This document shows, in pieces, positions 34,801 through 46,602 of a DNA stretch of 64,000 nucleotides (the first letter of the stretch is position 1; each line of letters starts with the position of its first letter). A program made the position numbers and the translations under genes. The notes beneath the pieces were generated by a model. The model did not search any database. It was given only the letters and a program-made list of their open reading frames with translations, and was not told the origin of the DNA. This DNA comes from Sphagnum magellanicum (lineage: Eukaryota; Streptophyta; Sphagnopsida; Sphagnales; Sphagnaceae): contig CM038916.1 in NCBI GenBank assembly GCA_021904315.1, positions 8,025,065 through 8,089,064 on the forward strand, in the 5' to 3' direction.

Positions 34801-35448
34801 TGTTGGGGTGCGTGGTATTACCTCATATGTTGGCTATACCAACAAAGAAGTTTGTATGGAATGATCACATGTAATATGACATGTTTTAACGTTTGAATTC
34901 CGACAAATGTTAAATACAGATGTAGCAATATTGGATCTAGTTGAGATCCAAAATCAGAGGATGAATGGACTTAAAACAAGTAGGTTGAAACATGATGGAA
35001 ACTAGATTTGTATGAAAGTTATGTCATGTGCATTTCTTTTATAATCTTGGATTCATTCAAATATATTAACATGTTTCAACAGTTAGTAAAATCCAGTTGT
35101 AGTTTTAAGTGCACAACTATTGATAGTGTCTACATTTAATGAATGATGATTTGTATGCCCTGTCTAAATTTTCTATGCCCATTGTGCATTGTGTAGATAA
35201 AGTTCTACCGGTCTGAGTATCTTCAACAAATTGAGGGATCTGACAATGAAGTACCTGTGGGGGTGCGTGGGCTACACGTCATAGGTATTACCTCCATCGC
35301 ATTCAAGTCCAATTTCAGAACCTATGGCCCTTATGGCAAGCATGGAAAAAACATTTTCAAAAGTGAGAGTGGGAAAATAGTGGGTTTTTGGGGAAGTTGT
35401 GGTGATATTCTTGATAGTATTGGGGTATTCACAATTATCCCTACTTGA
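31894..35448 (+). CDS. K1: protein kinase with C-terminal jacalin lectin domain
   Basis: Predicted exons: 31894-33439, 33729-33787, 34066-34245 and 35197-35448, with AG/GT edges and consistent phases; about 678 aa. ATG 31894 (MASSLLLLAGEAIAQG) was chosen because it is the first in frame. Residues ~20-200 are charged and look helical, recalling the DUF1221/plant MLKL-like N-terminal bundle, but that match is tentative. The kinase domain covers about 230-500: glycine loop GKGSFGSV (237), Lys257 in HAKKVF, HRDLKSANIL (346), DFG (379), APE (406), all present, so activity is plausible. The jacalin fold starts at 536: WGGGGDPFCDG, GIKGFRITSG, IEGS, TYGPYGKHG, KIVGFWGS, LDSIGVF. Reading through the first donor would give a kinase-only form ending NRYSPTRS (stop at 33504). 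The donor after exon 3 is weak (GAG|GTGGGG). The role is unknown; glycan sensing or defence is inference. Confidence 0.8.
34381..35280 (+). repeat. ~450-bp tandem duplication of intron plus lectin exon 5' half in K1
   Basis: TTGGCTATACCAACAAAGAAG starts at 34381 and again at 34830, and the following ~440 bp repeat. Each unit contains a copy of the last-exon start: 34739 IKLNYPFEYLQQIEGS and 35197 IKFYRSEYLQQIEGS. The first copy runs into a stop near 34862. Only the second leads into the rest of the jacalin domain. K2 has a single copy at 50440. Confidence 0.88.
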
Positions 35449-37310
35449 TTGTACATTATCTGGTAATGTATATTCGAAGAAGTATTATAAGCGTGACATT
35501 ATGATATAATTGGCTAACTTTTGAATTGAATTTCAGTCATTAAGGGTTGGTCTCGACTCTCAATATTGAACAACAATCATTTGCAAGATGTAGTTGAAAA
35601 GGAGCTCACCTTAATCCTACTGGTGTGGCTGTGATGTTCAGTGCATATCCCTATTTTCATCATATCTAATTTCTCCTGGAGTCTAAACTTAGTTTTTTTT
35701 CAGTTTAGGGCCAAAAATGTGCAAGAATATATGTTTTATTCATATATTGTTAATAGCCAAATTTGGCTAAATCAGCTTATGTATGATTGCCACCTGGCTA
35801 CATCACAAAATTAAAAACGAAACACTGGCTCAAAGTTACAAATTCCAAACTAGCCCCAGTATGAAAATCTTATCCACAAATAATCCAAAACTTGATCTTG
35901 AATAAAAAGTTTTGGAATCACAAGGCTAATGTTCAAAACCGCACCAAAGGTTCCATCAAATCAATACTGCAGTGCAGGGCCAGCTTCAACACCTGTTTGT
36001 TGAATAACTTGTTAATTTTGAAGATTCATGTTGAAATTGGAATATTATATAGAATTCTCTATCTTCCCTTCACAAAATTTTGGTTCTCTTTCAACAATTC
36101 TTTGATTTTAAATTAAATTATTTTTTTTCAAAGAACGTGAGTGAACCGATGGGTCTTTGGATTTGGAATATTTCAAATATAGGAACCAATGGTTCTTTAA
36201 AAAATTCAAATAATCACACAACATGGGTCCCCACCGAGTGGGGATTCTAATATAAATAGAGAGAGGTGGCAACAAGTTTCCAACAACGCACCCCCCAAAT
36301 GGTGGGCATGTAAGCCTCATGTGCACACCACTTTTTTCAAGGGGGTTTTTTTTTCTTCTCAATGTTAAGATATCATATTTCAACGCCTAAATTTAATCAA
36401 GAGAGGGGGGGAGGGGGAGGGGTAGTCATTTGCTCTAGAAAAAAAAACCCAATTCATTTAGAAAAACCCTAAAAGTCATGAATCCACCTTTAGAATAAAT
36501 GGACCCTTTTGCAAACCATGTCAACTCAACCATCCAACCCATCTTGACATTTTGTTGAGTTTTCTCGCTTTGTATTTTGACTATTTTACTCAAAAGCATG
36601 CATTTCTTTCTTTCTTTGTTTCAAGGCATGAATTGCAATTGTCCCAATGAGCTTTGTCCACCATAGCCTTCCCTCCTAAGAACAAATTTGTCAATGTTGG
36701 ATTGTGCCAAAAACAAGGAACGATTTGCGCCCCGTCCCATTGGCCATTATGCAACCTTTAGGCCCCTTGGAACATGGCACGTTGCACAATTGAGTCCTTC
36801 ATAGAACCCGAAAAAAAAGGGCCCCGTTTGCCATAATTCTAAATTACGTCATTTGGTGATGAGGTACATTCCAGTATTTATGCTCATTTGACCCAAAACG
36901 GTCCAAACTCTCAAATAAAGGACTACTAGCCTTTTCACAAATGTGCCCCCAAAATCATGCAAAATGATGAATTTTTGAAATTTTGACATGGTAGACGACT
37001 TCAAGTCGAATCTTGAAAATTTTAACATTTCTAGCTGAACAATATAATTAGTGTTGAAGCTACCAAGGTACTAACTACTAATGTAGATAGTTGAAACCAA
37101 AATCACAATTCTTTTGAAAACCTGAAACTGGACAACACTGGTTGTTAGTTTTCACCTACTAGTACTATTTTTGCAGATCTAACTCCCCATACCAAAACTA
37201 TCATTTTGCATTCTCCTGCTGTTGCAAAGAGGATAGCTACTCTGTGAAGTTCAGCAGAAAACCAAAATATGCTGGCTTTTTTGTTCTTTGTTTGCCTTTG
37301 CCTACCAAAT
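35449..37310. other. K1 3' flank, with a ~0.93-kb segment absent from unit 2
   Basis: Non-coding and collinear with 50700-52276 except that about 36083-37010 is missing from unit 2, and the 646-bp element of unit 2 is missing here. The extra segment has no clear inverted ends. It contains TATAAATAGAGAGAGG near 36252 and GGGGGGAGGGGGAGGGG-like runs near 36406. No gene is seen. Confidence 0.6.
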
Positions 37311-38849
37311 AACAATATTTATTTGTCCATTGCTACACTTAGTAATTGGAGATTTGAACACATAATAGGATCATATAATGTCTCCCTTTAGCATTTTATG
37401 AAATAATCGGCTACATGTATGAGCTTTACAATATTCATTTAACTACATAACATTCCATCTTTTTTATATATTTCTCTCTTTTTCTCCCCCCCTTTCCTAT
37501 TTTGTTGTTAAACATAGGATAGCAGTCTTGTTCTACCTTGGAGTTTTGCTTCACTCTATTTATCTGGCCTACTATATTGGAGTTTGGAAGTTCTAAAAGC
37601 CCTCAGTTCAGCCCAACAACCTTTGTTTTGTTTTGTTTTTTCGAAAACCATTCTAATTAAGAAATTTATGAGGAAGAAAATCTTGTTTTTCAAGAGTGGG
37701 GCTATTGTGGTTGTCTGCATCCAGGTATGTATATGTCATGATCAACAATGGAGGTTGTTGACCAGTGTTTTTTTGTGAACATCATCACCCACTAACTTAG
37801 TTGGACTTCAAAAGCTTGGACACTTTACACTTGCCGATGAAGCTATATTCCCAAATTCCTGCAATCTGAAAGGCAATCATCATTATAAACCTTGTTTGAT
37901 ATGATCAAAATTCATCAAAACTAAAACAAAATTTCAATAAAAACATAATGAAAACAAACTATGCAAACATGTATTTCATCAAATATATATTGTTCATTTG
38001 TATGTCAAAAAATGAAAATTCGAAACCAAAAGAATATTATGCACAACTAATAATATTTTCCAACCAAATTCATCACATTCAAATTATTTATAACAATCAA
38101 ATTAAACAAAGTTATGAAAAAATTTACAAAACTAAATGAAATCAAACACCAAAACAATTTATTGTTATTTTCAATAAGCCAAAAAAAAAACTATAATTCA
38201 TGCCATTGAAATGAATTAACATACATATTTGATAACTAATTTCCTTGCATTCCTAAATGAAAAAAACTACAATTATAATTTATATTATTTCCCTTGGAAT
38301 TGAGTCAAATCACTTCAAGTGATCTAACAATAACATTTATCAAAACCAATATAACTTTTCAATAAAAATACAATGAAAACAATCAATAGAAAGACATACC
38401 TATTTAGTGAATAATTTATTCTATATCTATAAAAAATAAAAAACACAAAAAAATCCATATACATACATATATACACACACAAATATATACATACACACTT
38501 CCACACAAATAAACCTACATACATATATGTGTGCACATATACATACATACAAATGACAGAACCATATATGGGCAAGGCCTACGTGTTTGCGACCCCTTGT
38601 TTTCTTCTCCCTTAGAACTTCCTAGAAGGATTGTGCCATGATTGGTGACATAATACGCGCTTTACCAATTCCACGCAATCTTTCATTTGTCTTGGACACA
38701 AGTTTATTTTCTTCTCATAATTGAAGATAGAGTTTGCTATTTAACGATGATCGGTAAACATGCTTTACTCGTTACATCCAAGCTCCATTGTTGTGACAAT
38801 TCTTGTTTTGCAAGTTGCCTGTTTGCTGATTTCACCCAGTGTCCTTGTG
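37311..38849. repeat. R2: 1.5-kb AT-rich long repeat, copy 2
   Basis: A near-identical copy of 9928-11464. It is continuous with the K1 3' flank on its left and with L1-B on its right. The boundary to L1-B is the degraded target site TAGTTTTACTGTAGG (38850-38864). Confidence 0.9.
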
Positions 38850-38898
38850 TAGTTTTACTGTAGGAAAACCCCAGAAGGGGAGGGAGGTAGCAGCCCCA

Positions 38899-41800
38899 TC
38901 ATTCATTAAAGAAATTTAGGAAGTACAAGGGGGGCAAGAAATGCCACACGATGGTGGCGCAATCATCCCCAAAGATGCCTAAGTGACACCATTCTGCCCT
39001 AAAGGCCTGATCAATCCTAGCCTGAATACTAGGTTCTTGGGTGGATCGAAAGGAGTTGATGGCCTTCCAAGTGGCCATCCCAACCTCAATGGTAGTCACC
39101 CAGGTTTGCTGAAGGATTTTCCTAGAAGAATACTGGTTATTGAAATGCTTGCAGCATCTCTTCGACCAAAGGAAGTAGAGGATGAAGTTACGAAGAATGT
39201 CAAGTGGTTGTCTGATGTAGAAGAAGCCCCCTACATGGTACCCTTGAACCCCAAGAAGGTCATCTTTTATTTCGAAGATGGCTTCACTTAGCATGACAAA
39301 TGGCCAGGAGAGAGTGACATCATTGGGTGCTCCCCATTTATGCCAGACATAATTGAAGGCCTCCCAAGCCTGTTTGACGAGGGGACACTCAAAAAGACAG
39401 TGTTGAGGGGATTGGGGGCGTCTTCCATGCAAACCTTGCACATGGGGAGGATCCCCATGCATTGCAACCAGGTGCCTACCGGGAAGCCCTGGTTTAAGGT
39501 GAGCCATATGAGAGTGCTGACCTTTCGGGGTCGGGAGTTATGCCAGATTCTAGCCATAACTTGTGTGACGGTGGAGTTTTGAAGGTTTAACCTTTGAATG
39601 AAGGGACATATGTTTACATTCTGGGTGGGTTTCCTTGTGTTTTGGTAGCCTCGCTTTGCGGAGTAACCAAAGAATGGAGAGTCCCCCATTTGGGAGGAGG
39701 CCTACCAATGCCATTCCCCCAGGTCCCAGGGAAGCCCATCAATGAAACCGGAGACAAAAATCCAGAGATGGGGGGGCTTGGTGAGTGATGGGAGTTCCCT
39801 GGCAATTCTAAACAGGGCTCCGTGTCTTTCTTGGGAAAGGACCCTGATTGGGTGATAACCTTTAGGGGAAAGGGTTATCACCTGGGAGTTTGCAGCTTTG
39901 ATGAGACCAGTGGGGGTGACTCTCTGGAATTCTATGGCTTGCACCGTGTTGGGGGTGACCCTGGTTACATGGTACACCCATGCTAAAGCAGTGTTGTTTT
40001 TGGAGACTCTTTTGCTGATCCAGTCCCTTGCCTGAAAATGGTTAGTGTAGGTTGTGAGATTCCATAGGATACTCACTATGATGATTTTTCTGCTGTTCCT
40101 ATTGGTGGTGTGGTAGGTCATCTGGAGGGCCTAGAGGCTTTTCCATGTCCTGCCCTGCGGGTCCCTAAGATCTTTGATTCTAGTGCAACCAGAATTGGCA
40201 ATGGTGCATCCTTCATTAAAACCACATATTCCTAGGGGGAGACTGGTCGTGTTGAGGATGAAAAGGTTGTTGAAAATGGGCTGTTTGAGAACCTCTGCAT
40301 GGGATGCGGGTTTGGACTTTACTAGACCAACTTTTACGTTAAGCCAAGAGCCAAGAATGCTCTTCCAAAATGAGCATTTTGTTTGTTTGAGCTTGAGGGC
40401 GGCAAAGAGCCAGTTTATGTCTGAGATGCTTGGCCTTTTGCCGTGCACTGGGAGATGGACCTGATTTCCTCGGTGCCTCAAAATTTCTTTCCAGGGTTTT
40501 CCTCCTGGGGCAAGTCCTTTCACCAAAAGTTTGGCAAGGAGTGTTTCAGATTGTGCCTTGGGGTCTATGATCCCTGGGCTACTGTTAGACAAGGGGAGTG
40601 TAAGAGAATCCCATTTGGCCTTGGCCCATGTGTTGGAGGCCTTTCCCCCCAGATGAAGTTTCGTACCATTCCTCTAATCTGATTGCACATCCTCGGATTG
40701 GGGTTCCAGTAGGCCGCCAAGTACCACATTGAGGAAAGCAATACTTGGTTGGCAACCAGAATTCTGTCGGTGAAAGAGAGGTTGCACTTGCCCTAGGCGA
40801 TCATCTTCCTTTTTAAGGCGGAGCATGAATTTTTTCAAAATTGGCCTTGGTGGGTAGTCAGAAACCTATTTGGACGCCTAAGTATCAAACCCCTTGTCCC
40901 TTGGGGATCCATCTTAGCCCGACTTCTTGTCCCCACTCTCATTCCTTTCTTTCCTTGCTGGCCCATATGGCTGTGGATTTACCCTAATTGACTTTTACCA
41001 CAGAGGCAAGGCAAAATAGTTCGAGGATCGCCCGAACTTTACTTAGGTTGCTGGGGGAGCCCTTAAGGTAAAGTGCAGTGTTGTCCATGAAAGTTTGGTC
41101 TCGGACGCATCTCCCTTTGGGGAGGTGCATCCCTTCTATTTTGTGTTTAGGGTCATCCAGCATATGGCCTAGAACATCCATTGTAAGGATGAATAGGTAT
41201 GGAGCTAACGGGCAACCTTGCCCGATCGACTTGGTGAGTCTAAAGTCGTTTTCGGGTTCCCCATTTACTTTGATTAATGAGGATGCGAACTTGTAAAGGG
41301 AGGAGATCCATTGAATGCAAGTGGGGCAGAAACCTAGTTTGGACAAGGTTGGGAAGAGGAAGCCCCATTCAATCCTGTCAAATGGTTTTTCAAAATCAAG
41401 GAGTAGGAAGACAAGGTCCTAGCCACTCTCTGTTGCCCAGACCAAAGCCTCCTGAGCTAGGAAGTTATTGTCTAAAATGCTTCTTCCTTCTACAAAACTG
41501 GTTTGGTTTGGTCTAATCATGAAAGGGAGGAATTTTTGAATCCTTCTGGCTAATGTATTGGCAAAGATCTTGTATATGTTTCCCAAAAGTGTGATTGGGC
41601 GCTAATTCCCTAGTTTTAAATGGTCCCCTGACTTCGGAATCAGGGTGATCATGCCCTTGTTGATGTATTCTAAGGTCAGTCCCCGTGCTAGCATGGCCTT
41701 GAAGGCTAATAGTAGTGTGGGGCCTACCCCATTCACATATTCTTGAAAGAATTTTGTTGGGATTCCATCGTGCCCTGGGGCTTTGCTTTTGGGGAGCGAG

Positions 41801-43254
41801 GTGATGGCTTCTGTGATTTCTGCCAGGGATAAGGGTCGGGTCATGTTGGCATATATGGCCTCCGTGACTCGGGTGGGGATGCTCTCCCAACATCTCTCTT
41901 GTGCCTCAGAGGTGCCCAGGGCATGCGCCTCTGACGTATAGAGGTTGGCATAAAATTTTGTGATGTAATGGGAGAGGTCCCTCTGGTCAAAGATTGTCCT
42001 TCCATCGACCTCTAACTCCTTCACGAATGTCTTTTTCTTTCTGATTCGGTGGAAGTCAAAGAAAATTTTGGAGCAAGTGTCCCCATACTTGAACCATTTG
42101 GTTGCTGAGAGGTGATTGTTGCGCTCAACTGAGGCTTGGAAGACCTCTGCCAGCTTTCCTTGCGATTTGGACAAAATGTCTCGCACTTATTCATTAGTTA
42201 GATCCCATTGGAACTGCTCCTTAGCCAGCTGAATTTTCTTTGCATGCACTCTGACCTGCAGTCCTTTCAGGTAACGCCTTTCCTTTGCTAATTACGCATT
42301 ACAAGCCAATACTCTTCTGGTGGTAACCTCTAGCTAGGGGGCCCACTTTGAGTTGTTTGAGGGCTTGGACAACTCCCCTTCCCAAGCTTGTAACATTTTA
42401 GTTCTCCCTTTTCCATCTTTTAGTAAGGAGGAATCAAAATAATGATACGGCTTGTCAAGTATGGCAGGCTGGCCCCATATGGATAAGACCAAGGGAGAGT
42501 GGTCCGAGAATTTTTGTATCGAAGTGGCCACCTCAATTCTCTCGCCTCTCAAATCCAGGTCTTGGGAGACGAGGAACTTGTCTATACACGACATTGCCAA
42601 ACATGCACTAAATCTTCCGTTGTCAAGGGTGAATTCCTTTGCAGACATTTTTCGAAAGTTATCAAGCTTTCATGCGTCCATTAGGCCATATTGGAATGTT
42701 AGGTGGTGCCATGTGGCTACCTCCCTGTTGTGCATTCGGCGCTTTCCGGCCACCCCTCTACACTTGGTTTCTTCCCATTGGTTGAAGTCACCACCTAGGA
42801 TGAAGTGGTTGACAACTAGATTCTCTTCATTCAACCGTTTCCACATCAACGCTCTCTTGTTTGAAGAGCAAGTGGCATAAACATTGATGATTATCAGGTT
42901 TCCGTTACTCGGGATCTTAAGGGTAATGAATTGGGCCTTGCCTTCTAAAAGAATGTTGTTGTCAATGATTAAGGGGGCAAGGGATCTGCCTATGAAAATG
43001 GAGGTGCTTGCACTCATTTTTTGTGAGCACCCCATTGGTAGGCTGTAGTTCCAAAAAGAAGCACCATTCGAGAATTAGATCCTTTTTGTGGGGTTGGAGC
43101 AATTTATTTCCCCCAAGTGGTGTTCCTATAGGAACAATATTTGAAGGACGAGGACCAAGGAGGAGATCTAGGAACAAATGTCTTTTTGCTTGGGGGAGTT
43201 CCTCCCTAAGCCCCTCACGTTTAAAGAGGCTACCGTGAGGGGCCTCTTATTCAT
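38899..43254 (-). pseudogene. L1-B ORF2: endonuclease, RT and C-terminal zinc/RNase H-like tail, broken
   Basis: Start codon at 43254 (MNKRPLTVASLNVRGLG). Endonuclease pieces lie at 43035-42334 (ILGGDFNQWEE, IDKFLVSQDLDLRG, FSDHSPLVLSIWGQP). RT pieces lie at about 42186-40984 (AITSLPKSKAPGHDGIPTKF, TLIPKSGDH, GQGCPLAPYLFILTMDV). The region after RT is at 40592-39702. The C-terminal part, 39507-38899, includes a Cys-containing segment (HCLFECPLVKQAWEAFNYVW) typical of the zf-RVT region of plant L1s, and ends at the stop at 38899. At least eight frame changes or stops split the gene, so it is dead. It supplies the 3' portion missing from the plus-strand LINE. Confidence 0.85.
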
Positions 43255-43981
43255 GAGGTGGCTAGTTTAGGGCAGCTTGAATGCCAGTCGATCCCTATGG
43301 TAAGAGGCTCCTCCGAGAGTTGTTTTCATTCCGTTCCCATTCAAGTTTTTGCGAGTTGGTGGTAATCATGGTGTTATGTATGACCGCATTGGAAATCTGA
43401 AAACGTCCCAGATTTAACAACGCGAAACGCTTCTTTCAAGCCACTTGGGGCGAGGCTTGGTGACTAGTGGCCTTGTTTTTGTGAACTTAACATTCTTCCC
43501 CTCCCAATCCTTGCTTTAAAAGGAGGCTATGGGTTGGGGCAGCGAATTCTATTTCGTTGTTCATGCTCGAGATTGATTCAAGAGCTTTCTAATGTAGGTG
43601 TTTTTTGTTCTATATGTTGACAGGATTGGAGTCGGTGGGGATGTGGTTAAGAATAGTACATTCCGCCCCTACTTGGCTCCTCCTACTAACTCCATTCGAG
43701 GCTGAATTGGTCCTTCAACAGGAGTTTGTGTCTCAGTATGTTTTCTTCCAACCCGATTGCTATGTGTTGTATTAATTCCTCCATGGCCAGTTGGAGGAGC
43801 AATCCTCTCCCCCATCCCCTGTGATTCTAATGCCAATTGGAAGGCTAAGGAGGGTTTGATTTCTGCAGTGTATTAGTACCTGCATTTAGGGGCCTTTCTC
43901 TCTTGTGAGTACTGGCAAAACTCGGGCTCTACCAAAATCCGTATTAGCTAGGAGAGGGATTCCTAAGGAGGTCAAGAAGGA

Positions 43982-44377
43982 TTAATGGAGTTTTGAATAC
44001 GTTTGACCTCTTTTTCCCCTAGGGCTATGCTTGTTCGTGCAATAGGGTGCGAAGATTATTCGCCCTCCGGGCGGATTATGTCGATCCTTACCTTGTTCTT
44101 TTTTTTTTCCTTGGAATGTCCATTTTCCTTCTAACTCTTCTGGGATTCTTCTAAAAAAATCAGAGCTCTCATTTTCCTTGTTGAAAGCTTCAAAGGGGTT
44201 TAAGTCGACCCATTTTCCTTGTGCTGAATCATTCTTCTCCCCCAGGACATTGAAACTTAATTTAGTTTTGGAGGTGTTACGCCCGTCCATGCCCTCCACT
44301 TGAGTCGCGACTTCTAAAGGGATCACATTGAGGTTACTCACTACTTGATGAGTTGGGGAGGCTGACAGTTCCCCCAT
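43982..44377 (-). pseudogene. L1-B ORF1 C-terminal remnant
   Basis: A 131-codon open piece collinear with residues ~800-925 of the plus-strand LINE ORF1: MGELSASPTHQ against MGEQVTTPTYR, EGKWTFQGKKKE against EERWIFQGKKKK, and GKRGQTYSKLH against GKRGQTHSELH. It is cut at 44379 by an LTR fragment. The conserved end helps align the two LINE lineages. Confidence 0.8.
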
Positions 44378-44379
44378 TT

Positions 44380-44977
44380 TGTTGCAACCCTACTTTGAGG
44401 GAGTGTGAGGATCAAACTCACACTCCCGAAATTGGGACTTGGGAGTCTTCTGGGACTTCCAAAATTTCAGAGTTCAATTGCAGGGGTCAAAACACCTTGC
44501 ATTGGGGTGTTCTTTATATCATTGGAAAACTATCAAAGTTTAGATGTCAAAAATGGGCTCGCATGGGCCATTTGGACATCTGCAGCACAAGTTATGGCAA
44601 AAAGAAAGACCGGGAGTCAAATTAGCGGTTTAACTCCCGATCACTAAAAGTCGAGAATCGACCCGACCCTGGTGCATGCAAATCAAGTACGATACACCCT
44701 TGGAAAGCTCTTGACAAGAACTACAAGTTTGCTTCAGACCTGATCCCAATTAAACGTCTAAGCAAAGAATTATGACCTTGCAAAGTCCCAGGAATCCAAA
44801 TCGGGACACTTTCGGGACTCCTCCTTGGGAGTCTCAAGACAAAAAGCCATTCGGATCCGGGTGCTATGGAGAGGCACAAAGTATACTATATGGGGAAGGT
44901 GGTGATTTCCTCCGAATCCGGGCCATGGTGAATCATGTGAGTCTAGAGTTGCCTGTGGCTTGTCCTAGCACCAAGAG
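44380..44977 (-). repeat. LTR fragment (1-kb family), minus orientation
   Basis: Begins TGTTGCAACCC, the reverse-complement end of the 1-kb LTR family, and follows 19863-20867 until CCTAGCACCAAGAGTG. There it meets the start of a second LTR head-on. It is truncated: about 0.4 kb of the family is missing. Confidence 0.8.
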
Positions 44978-45901
44978 TGACACACTCCCAACTCCTCGAA
45001 GGACTCAAATGTGAGTCCAAATAAAAGACAGTAGAAGAAGGAGGAGTCGCGGCACGCTCCCTAGCTCACAACATTTTAAGGGGTAGAAGGGCGTGTTGGA
45101 GTTTCGGGATGGGATTAGGAAGAGTTGACAAGCTTCACTCACTCACACGGGCCTACACACAACCCACACAAAGTGGTTAGTACATATTTAGAGCACCTTT
45201 GGTGCTAGGATGAGCCACGGGCAACACAGACACATTAGACTCACCATGGCCCGGACTTGGGGGAAGCCACCACCTTCCCCTTTATAGTATACTTTGTGGT
45301 TGGTCACAAAGCCCACATCCAAATGGTTTTTCTCTCCCGAGACTTCTAAGTGGGAGTTTTGACATCACACCAGTTGGGACTTCCGCGACTTTGGAGCCCC
45401 ATAACTTTGCAAAAAGACCTCGAATTGAAATGTGCTTTGAAGAAAAGTTGTAGCTTTCATCGAGAGTTTTCCAACAGTATGTCACACACCCTCCACAGTT
45501 CAATAAATCGAGTCAATTCCCAACTTTTTCTAGTCGGGAGTCAAATTGGCAGTTTGACTCTCGGCCCTTCTTTGGGCCATAACTTGTGTTTCAGATGTTC
45601 AAATGAACAATGCGAGCCCATTTAAGACATCTACGTTCCAAGAGCTTTTCAATGATATAAAGAACTCCATAATCCATTGAGTTTTGACTCCTAAAATTGC
45701 TCTCTGAAGTTCTAGGAGTCCACCAAGACTCCATAACCCAAAGTGGGAGTTGCCTTGGGAGTGTGAAGGTTCACTCCCTCATACTCCATCACACATTCTT
45801 ACACTCCTAGGAGTATGTGACGTGATTCTCGAGCTTCTTCTTGGCTTGCAACCTTGTAACCCTTTTGTTTTGGTTGCGAACCCAAAGCTAGGGTTGCAAC
45901 A
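44978..45901 (+). repeat. LTR copy (1-kb family), plus orientation
   Basis: Begins TGACACACTCCCAACTCC and ends AGGGTTGCAACA, so both family termini are present (924 bp). The flanks AAGAG and TCCAG do not match, so no target duplication is seen. With 44380-44977 it forms a fused, oppositely oriented LTR pair that replaces the middle of L1-B ORF1. Confidence 0.82.
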
Positions 45902-45997
45902 TCCAGCCTTCCGAATCCTATCAATGACAATAAAATGCTCATTTAGCCTAGAAATTTTTTGGGCTTCTAAATCTATAGCCTAGCTCATCTTCACCAT
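45902..45997 (-). pseudogene. L1-B ORF1 N-terminal remnant
   Basis: Minus-strand ATG at 45997 in the context TTTTCGATGGTG, the same as the start of the plus-strand LINE ORF1 (TTTTCGATGGTGG at 11814). It runs to DRIRKAG, matching ADRIGKAG, before the LTR boundary. It carries stops. It proves that the LTR pair lies inside ORF1. Confidence 0.7.
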
Positions 45998-46234
45998 CGA
46001 AAATTAGCAAAAAAAAAAATTCAAGAAAGGTTCATGGAGTTTAGAAAAAGGGTCCCCCTAATACGCCTCCAGAAAATGAAGACCTTGCAGCCGCCACTAA
46101 ATAACCTGTTGGCGATGGTGAACCATCCACAAGCCCAGAGAGAACTTAATGAGAGAGAACTATGGTGTTTCAGAGGACTCTGCCATTATAGCTTTATTGC
46201 AGAGATCATGTTGCAAGGAACTAAACTCCTAAAT

Positions 46235-46602
46235 GGAAAACATTAAACAGGCCAAAGGAAATGAATGTAGTCAGTACAAAAGTGCTAGTGCGATTTTTTC
46301 CTCCAGTCTGCCCCCTTGCCCCATCCATATTTTCTCAAGTAACACCCAGGCATGTTTTGCACTAGTAACCTCATGTAATATGGCATGTTCTGCACTTGTA
46401 ATCTCACATAGCATGCCAACTAGTATGTTACATACCCGTTTATACCTCTGGTGTGCTCATAACATGCAGAACATGGACTCAAAACATGCCTAGGCATGAC
46501 ATGGTGAAAACAAACCGGGCAAATGGGAGACTGGAGGAAAAAATCGCAGCAGTACTTTTGTACTGACTGCATTCCTTTCCTTTGGCCTGTTTAATATTTT
46601 CC
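46235..46602. mobile_element. MITE-like element with ~70-bp terminal inverted repeats, copy 2
   Basis: The unit-2 counterpart of 30532-30899, the same length (368 bp) and flanked by the same TAAAT sequences. Only scattered base differences separate the copies. Confidence 0.85.

Larger units (their letters stand above)
38865..46188 (-). mobile_element. L1-B: full-length-span minus-strand LINE with 15-bp target duplication
   Basis: Bounded by TAGCTTTATTGCAGA at 46189-46203 (5' side) and its mutated partner at 38850-38864 (3' side). In coding order it holds a 5' UTR, the ORF1 start (45997), LTR pieces replacing the middle of ORF1 (44380-45901), the ORF1 tail (44377-43982) and ORF2 (43254-38899). 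No poly(A) is seen at the 3' end. The same insertion in unit 1 is L1-A. Confidence 0.87.

Noticed and set aside
36252-36267. TATAAATAGAGAGAGG as a promoter
   Set aside because: No gene follows it in the next kilobase; it is probably chance in AT-rich DNA.
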